Positions 1 to 10,300 of a stretch of DNA of 64,000 bases are shown piece by piece. This DNA is from Harmothoe impar (Eukaryota > Annelida > Polychaeta > Phyllodocida > Polynoidae), in contig OX381721.1 in assembly GCA_947462335.1 (NCBI GenBank), positions 744,001 to 808,000 on the forward strand, written 5' to 3'. The notes under the pieces are model-generated. The model did no database searches. It had not been told where the DNA came from and saw nothing but the letters and a program-made list of their open reading frames with translations. The position numbers and the translations under genes are program-made. Position 1 is the first letter of the stretch; each line of letters starts with the position of its first letter.

Positions 1-220
1 GTCTACAGCTGTTTGATTTCCCAGGGGCCTCATTGTAACAGCTTTTGGTGACAATAAATGTCAAGCGCAAATACAATGTAAAGAAGCAAGTGTCTTTGTA
101 ATGGATCGGACATTTGAAAGTACTTGTCAGAGCATTAAATAAAGGTACAATTTAGAGTTTGCAAAAGAGAGTATTTTCTAGAATTTGGAGATATATTTGA
201 CGTAAACCTTCAATTTTTTC

Positions 221-998
221 AGAGGTCTCTCTCTCTCGAGAACACAGTTTGGATAGAAATATTGGTGGTAAAACATAATTTTTGAAGAGACAAGTGTGAC
301 TGTGATGGATGTGAGTTTTAAAACAACATATCAGAGCAGAAATGAAAGAGGGAATTGAGAGAAAAAATTCGCTTTTGAAGAATTTCGGATTTTATACAAT
401 ATTATTCTGCTTCATTTTTCTAGGGTCTTTTTCTTACAGCTTTAGGTGAGACGAAAGGATGTTGCAAGATGGATTGTAAGGAAGAAGAAAGTGTAAATGT
501 AATGGATGTGACCTTGGAAAGAAGATATCAAATGGATGAATATCAGATGGGATTCAGAGTATACCTGGGTTATCGTAAAAATTGGATCTGGACCTTCGGA
601 ATGCTTTACTTCTTCAGGCTGTTGATGAATTCTTGGTCTTTCCTGGAAAATGATTAAACCCCTACAATGAGAAAACTATCAAACTTGTAGAACAGAAAAC
701 TGCTGTTGTAGAAAAAAAGAAAAATAGCAGGGGAAATACAAAGAATGACAGAATTTGAGGCATTTAGAAAATGTCATGGTCTACAGCTGTTTGATTTCCC
801 AGGGGCCTCATTGTAACAGCTTTTGGTAACAATAAATGTCAAGCGCAAATACAATGTAAAGAAGCAAGTGTCTTTGTAATGGATCGGACATTTGAAAGTA
901 CTCGTCAGAGCATTTAATAAAGGTACAATTTAGAGTTTGCAAAAGAGAGTATTTTCTAGAATTTGGGGATATATTTGATGTAAACCTTCAATTTTTTC
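221..998. repeat. One satellite unit, showing four ~195-bp monomers
   Basis: Within one 778-bp unit the same landmark, a pyrimidine run followed by (C/T)AGG, comes four times, near 220, 420, 615 and 800, and again at 998. Spacings are 200, 195, 185 and 198 bp. After three of the landmarks comes an ACA(C)AG-TTT(A/T)GG-like block. Before them lies a block of the form AAGTGT..TG.(A)TGGAT, at 88, 292 and 489, and a weaker one near 698. I read the unit as an old tetramer of a monomer of roughly nucleosome length. The monomers are strongly diverged, so the alignment is by eye. Confidence 0.7.
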
Positions 999-2802
999 AG
1001 AGGTCTCTCTCTCTCGAGAACACAGTTTGGATAGAAATATTGGTGGTAAAGCATAATTTTTGAAGAGACAAGTGTGACTGTGATGGATGTGAGCTTTAAA
1101 ACTAAATATCAGAGCAGAAATGAAAGAGGGAATTGAGAGAAAAAATTCACTTTTGAAGAATTTCGGATTTTATACAATGTAATTCTGCTCCATTTTTCTA
1201 GGGTCTTTTTCTGACAGCTTTAGGTGAGAGGAAAGGATGTTGCAAGATGGATTGTAAGGAAGAAGATAGTGTAAATGTAATGGATGTGACCTTGGAAAGA
1301 AGATATCAAATGGATGAATATCAGATGGGATTCAGAGTATACCAGGGTTATCCCAAAAATTGGATCTGGATCTTCGGAATGCTTTACTTCTTCAGGCTGT
1401 TGATGAATTCTTGGTCTTTCCTGGAAAATGACTAAACCCCTACAATGAGAAAACTATCAAACTTGTAGAACAGAAAACTGCTGTTGTAGAAAGAAAGAAA
1501 AGTAGCAGGGGAAATACAAAGAATGACAGAATTTGAGGTATTTAGAAAATGTCATGGTCTACAGCTGTTTGATTTCCCAGGGGCCTCATTGTAACAGCTT
1601 TTGGTAACAATAAATGTCAAGCGCAAATACAATGTAAAGAAGCAAGTGTCTTTGTAATGGATCGGACATTTGAAAGTACTTGTCAGAGCATTAAATAAAG
1701 GTACAATTTAGAGTTTGCAAAAGAGAGTATTTTCTAGAATTTGGAGATATATTTGACGTAAACCTTCAATTTTTTCAGAGGTCTCTCTCTCTCGAGAACA
1801 CAGTTTGGATAGAAATATTGGTGGTAAAACATAATTTTTGAAGAGACAAGTGTGACTGTGATGGATGTGAGCTTTAAAACAAAATATCAGAGCAGAAATG
1901 AAAGAGGGAATTGAGAGAAAAAATTCGCTTTTGAAGAATTTCGGATTTTATATAATGTAATTCTGCTTCATTTTTCTAGGGTCTTTTTCTGACAGCTTTA
2001 GGTGAGAGGAAAGGATGTTGCAAGATGGATTGTGAAAAAGAAGAAAGTGTAAATGTAATGGATGTGACCTTGGAAAGAAGATATCAAATGGATGAATATC
2101 AGATGGGATTCAGAGTATACCAGGGTTATCCCAAAAATTGGATCTGGATCTTCGGAATGCTTTACTTCTTCAGGCTGTTGATGAATTCTTGGTCTTTCCC
2201 AGAAAATAAGTAAACCCCTACAATGAGAAAACTATCAAACTTGTAGAACTGAAAACTGCTGTTGTAGAAAGAAAGAAAAATAGCAGGGGAAATACAAAGA
2301 ATGACAGAATTTGAGGTATTTAGAAAATGTCATGGTCTACAGCTGTTTGATTTCCCAGGGGCCTCATTGTAACAGCTTTTGGTGACAATAAATGTCAAAA
2401 GCAAATATAATGTGAAGAAGAAAGTGTCTTTGTAATGGATCGGACATTTGAAAGAACTCGTCAGAGCATTAAATAAAGGAACAATTTAGAGTTTGAAAAA
2501 GAATGTATTTTCTAGAATTTGGGGATATATTTGATGTAGACCTTCAATTTTTTCAGAGGTCTCTCTCTCTTGAGAACACAGTTTGGATAGAAATATTGGT
2601 CGTAAAACATAATTTTTGAAGAGACAAGTGTGACTTTGATGGATGTGAGCTTTAAAACAAAATATCAGAGCAGAAATGAAAGAGGGAATTGAGAGAAAAA
2701 ATTCGCTTTTGAAGAATTTCGGATTTTATATAATGTAATTCTGCTCCATTTTTCTAGGGTCTTTTTCTGACAGCTTTAGGTGAGAGGAAAGGATGTTGCA
2801 AG

Positions 2803-2991
2803 ATGGATTGTAAGGAAGAAGAAAGTGTAAATGTAATGGATGTGACCTTGGAAAGAAGATATCAAATGGATGAATATCAGATGGGATTCAGAGTATACCA
2901 GGGTTATCCCAAAAATTGGATCTGGATCTTCGGAATGCTTTACTTCTTCAGGCTGTTGATGAATTCTTGGTCTTTCCTGGAAAATGATTAA
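2803..2991 (+). other. 62-codon ORF of the satellite unit (representative copy; probably not a gene)
   Basis: An ATG-started ORF of 62 codons beginning MDCKEEESVN recurs once per unit. By position it is open in about 32 of 39 units (469, 1247, 2025, 2803, 3581, 7815, 8593, 10147, 10925, 11703, 12481, 13259, 14037, 14815, 15593, 27932, then roughly every 778 bp to 38040, 52565, 55677, 56455). It is broken near 9371, 39754, 53343, 54121, 54899 and 57233, and cut at 58071. In 55677 and 56455 the normal stop is lost and it runs on for 11 codons. Differences between variants are mostly amino-acid changing (E/D, M/T, Q/L, P/R, M/I, L/P). I see no promoter or known domain. It spans mainly the third monomer. 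A spliced or translated satellite transcript cannot be excluded, but shared ancestry explains the ORF. Confidence 0.35.
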
Positions 2992-3908
2992 ACCCCTACA
3001 ATGAGAAAACTATCAAACTTGTAGAACAGAAAACTGCTGTTGTAGAAAGAAAGAAAAGTAGCAGGGGAAATACAAAGAATGACAGAATTTGAGGTATTTA
3101 GAAAATGTCATGGTCTACAGCTGTTTGATTTCCCAGGGGCCTCATTGTAACAGCTTTTGGTGACAATAAATGTCAAGCGCAAATACAATGTAAAGAAGCA
3201 AGTGTCTTTGTAATGGATCGGACATTTGAAAGTACTTGTCAGAGCATTAAATAAAGGTACAATTTAGAGTTTGCAAAAGAGAGTATTTTCTTGAATTTGG
3301 GGATATATTTGATGTAAACCTTCAATTATTTCAGAGGTCTCTCTCTCTTGAGAACACAGTTTGGATAGAAATATTGGTGGTAAAACATAATTTTTGAAGA
3401 GACAAGTGTGACTGTGATGGATGTGAGCTTTAAAACTAAATATCAGAGCAGAAATGAAAGATGGAATTGAGAGAAAAAATTCATTTTTGAAGAATTTCGG
3501 ATTTTATACAATGTAATTCTGCTTCATTTTTCTAGGGACTTTTTCTTACAGCTTTAGCTGAGAGGAAAGGATGTTGCAAGATGGATTGTAAAGAAGAAGA
3601 AAGTGTAAATGTAATGGATGTGACCTTGGAAAGAAGATATCAAATGGATGAATATCAGACTGGATTCAGAGTATACCAGGGTTATCCCAAAAATTGGATC
3701 TGGATCTTCGGAATGCTTTACTTCTTCAGGCTGTTGATAAACTCTTGGTCTTTCCCAGAAAATGATTGAACCCCTACAATGAGAAGACTATCAAACTTGT
3801 AGAACAGAAAACTGCTGTTGTAGAAAGAACGAAAAATAGCAGGGGAAATACAAAGAATGACAGAATTTGAGGTATTTAGAAAATGTCATGGTCTACAGCT
3901 GTTTGATT

Positions 3909-3945
3909 AAGAGGTTGATTTTTAAGAGGTTGATTTATCTTTTAT
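3909..3945 (-). repeat. Short tandem repeat at the 3' end of the non-LTR element
   Basis: AAGAGGTTGATTT occurs twice in tandem on the plus strand directly beside the satellite junction, so the element ends on the minus strand in two copies of AAATCAACCTCTT. Short 3'-terminal repeats instead of poly(A) are typical of CR1/L2-like elements and are used in target-primed reverse transcription. Confidence 0.7.
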
Positions 3946-4324
3946 TGATCCATTCAATTCACATACTGAGAATAATACAGAAGCACATTACAATTGTAAA
4001 TTGTTTTCAGGGTATAAAGTGTTGTAACATTTGTGTTTAGCGCTAACCAATTATATCCGGGTTGATCAACAAAAGACAGGGATGGCAGTCTGCATTGCGG
4101 ATGTTTAATGCCACCCCTTGAAATAGTAAGTCACATCGTTATAATACTCTCAAAAAATCCTTGTTAGGCAAGTGGCTATGACGATACAGGACAATACACT
4201 TGTGTAAGTAGACTTCACTTTCTCAATAATTGATGCAAGAAAAGCTACAATTCTGGTACAATTTGTAATAATTTAGCGTATTTGACAGGCATGGCATAAT
4301 GGGACAATTAAAGGTTGGCACAAA

Positions 4325-7177
4325 TTACAATCTGATATTGGTTGGAATTGATGCTTCTAATTTCTTTTTCATTAACCGTTTGAAATACGATATGCTCTCA
4401 GACCCCCTGACTGTTGGGTGCAGAGCATTCCATACCTGCGCCACATGTACCTCAATGCTTTTTTCATACGATGCTGAATGTATCAAGACATATTTTAGTA
4501 GAGGCGATACTGCATTTCTTGTTGCACGAGGCCTTATGTCAACAAATTCATTTTTATGTGCCCTTTTGTACCCATATAAACTCGCATGGTACAGACGACG
4601 ATCGTGTAGCATTGGTAGTTTTGCTTCTTGATGTACATAATCAGTTGCTGTTAGTACCGGTAATTTTAAACAATATTTCAAGCATCTATTTTGAACACCC
4701 TGAAGGTAACCCAAGGCTTCGTTGCTGGCTGCACTGTATAGTACATCCGCGTAATCAAATAGAGGCAGTGCATATGTTTTATAAATTAACAATAATATAT
4801 CAGTGGGCACAAAAAATTTCGAACGACCTAGGAGATGTGATCTGTAAGCCAGGTTTTTCCTCAATTCTTTTGTGTGTTGATTGTAATTTAATTCGTGGTC
4901 TAAAGTTACGCCTAAATATTTGTATGAAGTGACAAATTTTAATTTTTCCTGATTGGCCTTTATGTTTATTATCTCTAGAGGAAGTGTTTTGTATTTTCTG
5001 TTAGAGGCAAAGAGCATTAATTTAGTTTTTGATTCATTTAAAGTTAACTTATTTTTAGATGACCAGGATATAAAGTGATTTAGAGATGATTGCATTTGAA
5101 TTTCCATGGCTTTCAGATCAGATCCGGATGTGTACAGCACAGTGTCGTCAGCGTATAATAGTGATTTGACATTATTGAAGACAGTGCTTAAGTCGTTCAC
5201 ATATAATAAAAAGAACAAAGGACCAAGTATACTCCCCTGTGGGGCGCCACATGTCATCTTGGCTACCTCGGAAGATACGCTATTTGCCTTTGTGATCTGA
5301 GTCCGATCTTTAAAATAATTTTCTATCCAGTTTAAATTTTTCCCAATTATTCCGTATAGTTTTAGCTTTTTTAATAAGATTAAATAGTCCAAAGAATCGA
5401 AAGCTTTTTTTATATCGATAAAACAGGCCATGGTGTATCTTCCAATGTTTCTTTCTCTTAAAATATCATTAGTTAAAACACTAATCGTATCTATAGTTGA
5501 ACATGACTTTCGATATCCTCCCTGCTCTTTCAATAAAATATCGTTTACATCTAGATGTGCTAGTAGTTTAGTGTGGATCAATCGCTCTAATACCTTGGCG
5601 GGTACCGGTAATTGACTCACGGGCCTAAAATTTGAGACATCATTCAAATTTCCGGATTTGGGTAGAGGAGTCACCTGCGCTTGTTTCCAGGAGACTGGAA
5701 TTTGCGAATTAGAAATTGATAAATTTATTATTTTTGTAAAACGCTCAATATTACAATAAACTGAGTCTTTAAAGGATTGTGTAGAGATATAATCAATTGC
5801 AGATGCTTTGTTTATCTTTAAATTTTCTACGACTTTCTTAATTTCATCGTTTTCAAAAAAGAAATCAGGCATGATATTTTCTACCGGTACTCCATCAAAA
5901 GACCATTCAGTGTCATGACGCTGAGCTAATTTTGGGCCAATGCCCGCAAAAAAATTGTTGATAAAATCCGCAGTTTTTTCTGGCTCTATTTGAACACCAT
6001 CGTCATTTTTCAAATTTATTTGTTTATTATTTTTTCCCTTTGTCGGCAGTAGTTCTTTCATAGCCGCCCAAAACTGCTTAGGTTCCCCTACATTGTTCAG
6101 AACCTCATCAACAATATGGACTCTGTGAGCCTCTTTGATTTTGCTTGACATATCATTTTTCAACTCGTTGGCTATGTGCCAATCTAATACCGTATTTGTG
6201 GCTCGTGCTTTGACCAGCGCCAGATTTTTTTCAGCAATTTGTACTTTCAATTCTGGCGTAAGCCAAGGCTCGTCCTTGTTTTTTATGACAAATTTCTTTA
6301 CAGGGCAGTCATAGTCCAAAGATTCAGAAATATTATTATAATATATAGACCAACACTCTTCTACATTTTGAGAGTTATTAAATTCTTCCCAAGAACAGTT
6401 CTCAAAATTTGTCTTAAAAGAATCACTTTTATAGTTCTTATATGACCTACCGGTAAATTCATTTTTACATGGATTCTTTTTTATATGTTTAATTCTAATG
6501 TATACAGGCAGGTGGTCAGAGATGTTAATATTAGCCACTCCACTTGCATTAACATTCATCACATTTGTAAAGATTAGATCAATACACGTACTGGTTGCTG
6601 CTATTCTAGTGGGAGAAGATATCAGCTGTCTCATAGAGTAGTCTTCAAACTTAGCATATAATGTTTCCTTAACATGATCTTCGGCAAGTACATTTATATT
6701 AAAGTCTCCTGTTAAAATTACATCATAGTCGTCAATATTTGGGATTTTTCCTACTAATGTATACAACTCGTCTATAAATTTTAATTTATTCCCGTCTGGA
6801 GGTCGATATATATTGGCTAATACAATACTTTTCGCCATGCCCTTAGATATCACAAGCCATTGAACTTCAATGTCTAATACGCTTTTGTTTAGCATTGCTA
6901 GTATCTCTGCGTCACATGACAAATGCTCCTGTACATATGTACACACGCCGCCTGCATTCTTCTCGCGTTGCCTATCTACTCTAAATAAATTATAACCTGG
7001 CAGGCTGTAGTCTGAATCATCATTTATGTCAGTTAGCCATGATTCAGAGAAACTTAATATTTCAATACCCTTATTCCATAGCTCAACCTTGAGTTGTGGG
7101 AATTTACAACGTATACTTCTGGCATTCAGATGTAATATGCTTAAACCTTTACCCGGTAGTATACAGTTGTCAGCCAT
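4325..7177 (-). CDS. Non-LTR retrotransposon ORF: apurinic-type endonuclease plus reverse transcriptase
   Basis: Open ORF of about 950 codons from the ATG at 7177; further upstream in frame there is only a GTG and then a TAG. The N-terminal part is an exonuclease-endonuclease-phosphatase domain, with LNARSI near the start, SESWL, GDFNI about residue 160 and SDHLP about residue 220; it nicks the target DNA. The central part is a reverse transcriptase: NFRPVS, the F-IDIKKAFDS block, APQGSILGPL and the catalytic YADD at about residue 675. The C-terminal tail (DYADVLY, LQGVQNRCL) is common in CR1/Jockey-type proteins. The gene has no frameshift or stop, so it could encode active enzyme. There is no RNase H domain and no ORF1 partner in this copy. 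The exact clade is not resolved from sequence alone. Confidence 0.93.
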   Translation of the reverse strand: MADNCILPGKGLSILHLNARSIRCKFPQLKVELWNKGIEILSFSESWLTDINDDSDYSLPGYNLFRVDRQREKNAGGVCTYVQEHLSCDAEILAMLNKSVLDIEVQWLVISKGMAKSIVLANIYRPPDGNKLKFIDELYTLVGKIPNIDDYDVILTGDFNINVLAEDHVKETLYAKFEDYSMRQLISSPTRIAATSTCIDLIFTNVMNVNASGVANINISDHLPVYIRIKHIKKNPCKNEFTGRSYKNYKSDSFKTNFENCSWEEFNNSQNVEECWSIYYNNISESLDYDCPVKKFVIKNKDEPWLTPELKVQIAEKNLALVKARATNTVLDWHIANELKNDMSSKIKEAHRVHIVDEVLNNVGEPKQFWAAMKELLPTKGKNNKQINLKNDDGVQIEPEKTADFINNFFAGIGPKLAQRHDTEWSFDGVPVENIMPDFFFENDEIKKVVENLKINKASAIDYISTQSFKDSVYCNIERFTKIINLSISNSQIPVSWKQAQVTPLPKSGNLNDVSNFRPVSQLPVPAKVLERLIHTKLLAHLDVNDILLKEQGGYRKSCSTIDTISVLTNDILRERNIGRYTMACFIDIKKAFDSLDYLILLKKLKLYGIIGKNLNWIENYFKDRTQITKANSVSSEVAKMTCGAPQGSILGPLFFLLYVNDLSTVFNNVKSLLYADDTVLYTSGSDLKAMEIQMQSSLNHFISWSSKNKLTLNESKTKLMLFASNRKYKTLPLEIINIKANQEKLKFVTSYKYLGVTLDHELNYNQHTKELRKNLAYRSHLLGRSKFFVPTDILLLIYKTYALPLFDYADVLYSAASNEALGYLQGVQNRCLKYCLKLPVLTATDYVHQEAKLPMLHDRRLYHASLYGYKRAHKNEFVDIRPRATRNAVSPLLKYVLIHSASYEKSIEVHVAQVWNALHPTVRGSESISYFKRLMKKKLEASIPTNIRL

Positions 7178-7362
7178 TAAATTCCATACACAAATTATCA
7201 CAATATACTTTTGCTAAAGTACTTTTGGTGGAAAAAGTTTCAGTATATATTGATAGATCAAAAAAGATTACACAAGACATCAAACATAAAAGAGGTTTAG
7301 GGCCTCGGCTCTTTTGGCCACCCATACCTCGTTCTTGTTTTGGCAAAGGCTGGATTTCATGT

Positions 7363-10300
7363 ATTTCCCAGGGGCCTCATTGTAACAGCTTTTGGTGACA
7401 ATAAATGTCAAGCGCAAATACAATGTAAAGAAGCAAGTGTCTTTGTAATGGATCGGACATTTGAAAGTACTCGTCAGAGCATTAAATAAAGGTACAATTT
7501 AGAGTTTGCAAAATAGAGTATTTTCTAGAATTTGGGGATATATTTGATGTAGACCTTCAATTTTTTCAAGGTCTCTCTCTCTCGAGAACACAGTTTGGAT
7601 AGAAATTTTGGTGGTAAAACATAATTTTTGAAGAGACAAGTGTGACTTTGATGGATGTGAGCTTTAAAACAAAATATCAGAGCAGAAATGAAAGAGGGAA
7701 TTGAGAGAAAAAATTCGCTTTTGAAGAATTTCGGATTTTATATAATGTAATTCTGCTCCATTTTTCTAGGGTCTTTTTCTGACAGCTTTAGGTGAGAGGA
7801 AAGGATGTTGCAAGATGGATTGTAAGGAAGAAGATAGTGTAAATGTAATGGATGTGACCTTGGAAAGAAGATATCAAATGGATGAATATCAGATGGGATT
7901 CAGAGTATACCAGGGTTATCCCAAAAATTGGATCTGGATCTTCGGAATGCTTTACTTCTTCAGGCTGTTGATGAATTCTTGGTCTTTCCTGGAAAATGAT
8001 TAAACCCCTACAATGAGAAAACTATCAAACTTGTAGAACAGAAAACTGCTGTTGTAGAAAGAAAGAAAAGTAGCAGGGGAAATACAAAGAATGACAGAAT
8101 TTGAGGTATTTAGAAAATGTCATGGTCTACAGCTGTTTGATTTCCCAGGGGCCTCATTGTAACAGCTTTTGGTGACAATAAATGTCAAGCGCAAATACAA
8201 TGTAAAGAAGCAAGTGTCTTTGTAATGGATCGGACATTTGAAAGTACTTGTCAGAGCATTAAATAAAGCTACAATTTAGAGTTTGCAAAAGAGAGTATTT
8301 TCTTGAATTTGGGGATATATTTGATGTAAACCTTCAATTATTTCAGAGGTCTCTCTCTCTTGAGAACACAGTTTGGATAGAAATATTGGTGGTAAAACAT
8401 AATATTTGAAGAGACAAGTGTGACTGTGATGGATGTGAGCTTTAAAACAAAATATCAGAGCAGAAATGAAAGATGGAATTGAGAGAAAAAATTCACTTTT
8501 GAAGAATTTCGGATTTTATACAATGTAATTCTGCTTCATTTTTCTAGGGACTTTTTCTTACAGCTTTAGCTGAGAGGAAAGGATGTTGCAAGATGGATTG
8601 TAAAGAAGAAGAAAGTGTAAATGTAATGGATGTGACCTTGGAAAGAAGATATCAAATGGATGAATATCAGACTGGATTCAGAGTATACCAGGGTTATCCC
8701 AAAAATTGGATCTGGATCTTCGGAATGCTTTACTTCTTCAGGCTGTTGATAAACTCTTGGTCTTTCCCAGAAAATGATTGAACCCCTACAATGAGAAGAC
8801 TATCAAACTTGTAGAACAGAAAACTGCTGTTGTAGAAAGAACGAAAAATAGCAGGGGAAATACAAAGAATGACAGAATTTGAGGTATTTAGAAAATGTCA
8901 TGGTCTACAGCTGTTTGATTTCCCAGGGGCCTCATTGTAACAGCTTTTGGTGACAATAAATGTCAAGCGCAAATACAATGTAAAGAAGCAAGTGTCTTTG
9001 TAATGGATCGGACATTTGAAAGTACTTGTCAGAGCATTAAATAAAGGTACAATTTAGAGTTTGCAAAAGAGAGTATTTTCTAGAATTTGGAGATATATTT
9101 GACGTAAACCTTCAATTTTTTCAGAGGTCTCTCTCTCTCGAGAACACAGTTTGGATAGAAATATTGGTGGTAAAACATAATTTTTGAAGAGACAAGTGTG
9201 GCTGTGATGGATGTGAGTTTTAAAACAACATATCAGAGCAGAAATGAAAGAGGGAATTGAGAGAAAAAATTCGCTTTTGAAGAATTTCGGATTTTATACA
9301 ATATTATTCTGCTTCATTTTTCTAGGGTCTTTTTCTTACAGCTTTAGGTGAGACGAAAGGATGTTGCAAGATGGATTGTAATGAAGAAGAAAGTGTAAAT
9401 GTAATGGATGTGACCTTGGAAAGAAGATATCAAATGGATGAATATCAGATGGGATTCAGAGTATACCAGGGTTATCCCAAAAATTAGATCTGGATCTTCG
9501 GAATGCTTTACTTCTTCAGGCTGTTGATGAATTCTTGGTCTTTCCCGGAAAACGATTAAACCCCTACAATGAGAAAACTATCAAACTTGTAGAACAGAAA
9601 ACTGCTGTTGTAGAAAGAACGAAAAATAGCAGGGGAAATACAAAGAATGACAGAATTTGAGGTATTTAGAAAATGTCATGGTCTACAGCTGTTTGATTTC
9701 CCAGGGGCCTCATTGTAACAGCTTTTGGTGACAATAAATGTCAAGCGCAAATACAATGTAAAGAAGCAAGTGTCTTTGTAATGGATCGGACATTTGAAAG
9801 TACTCGTCAGAGCATTAAAAAAGGTACAATTTAGAGTTTGCAAAAGAGAGTATTTTCTAGAATTTGGGGATATATTTAATGTAAACCTTCAATTTTTTCA
9901 AGGTCTCTCTCTCTCGAGAACACAGTTTGGATAGAAATATTGGTGGTAAAACATAATTTTTGAAGAGACAAATGTCACTGTGATGGATGTGAGCTTTAAA
10001 ACAAAATATCAGAGCAGAAATGAAAGAGGGAATTGAGAGAAAAAATTCACTTTTGAAGAATTTCGGATTTTATACAATGTAATTCTGCTTCATTTTTCTA
10101 GGGACTTTTTCTTACAGCTTTAGGTGAGAGGAAAGGATGTTGCAAGATGGATTGTAAGGAAGAAGAAAGTGTAAATGTAATGGATGTGACCTTGGAAAGA
10201 AGATATCAAATGGATGAATATCAGATTGGATTCAGAGTATACCAGGGTTATCCCAAAAATTGGATCTGGATCTTCGGAATGCTTTACTTCTTCAGGCTGT

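Larger units (their letters stand above)
1..3908. repeat. 778-bp satellite array, segment 1
   Basis: Five units repeat at exactly 778 bp; the start of the inner ORF falls at 469, 1247, 2025, 2803 and 3581. The sequence is AT-rich. The window opens inside a unit. Units fall into recognisable variants: the first has ACGAAAGG before the ORF and ATATTATTCTGC, the second has CATTTAATAAAGG and TAAAGCATAA, and the fifth has TTCTTGAATTTGG and GCTTTAGCTGAG. The segment stops at GTTTGATT, where a non-LTR retrotransposon is inserted; the same phase resumes at 7363. No host gene is visible here. Confidence 0.97.
3909..7362 (-). mobile_element. Non-LTR retrotransposon, CR1/L2/Jockey-like
   Basis: A 3.45-kb insertion interrupts the satellite between GTTTGATT (ends 3908) and ATTTCCCAGG (starts 7363). 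The shared ATT gives a target duplication of at least 3 bp. The element reads on the minus strand: a leader of about 185 bp, one long endonuclease/reverse-transcriptase ORF, about 415 bp of 3' untranslated sequence, and a 3' end made of a short tandem repeat. There is no poly(A) tail and no separate ORF1. It may be 5' truncated or belong to a single-ORF lineage. The open ORF suggests a fairly recent insertion. Confidence 0.9.

Noticed and set aside
4299..4932. Plus-strand ORFs of 110 and 172 codons
   Set aside because: They lie antisense to the reverse-transcriptase ORF and have no domain of their own.
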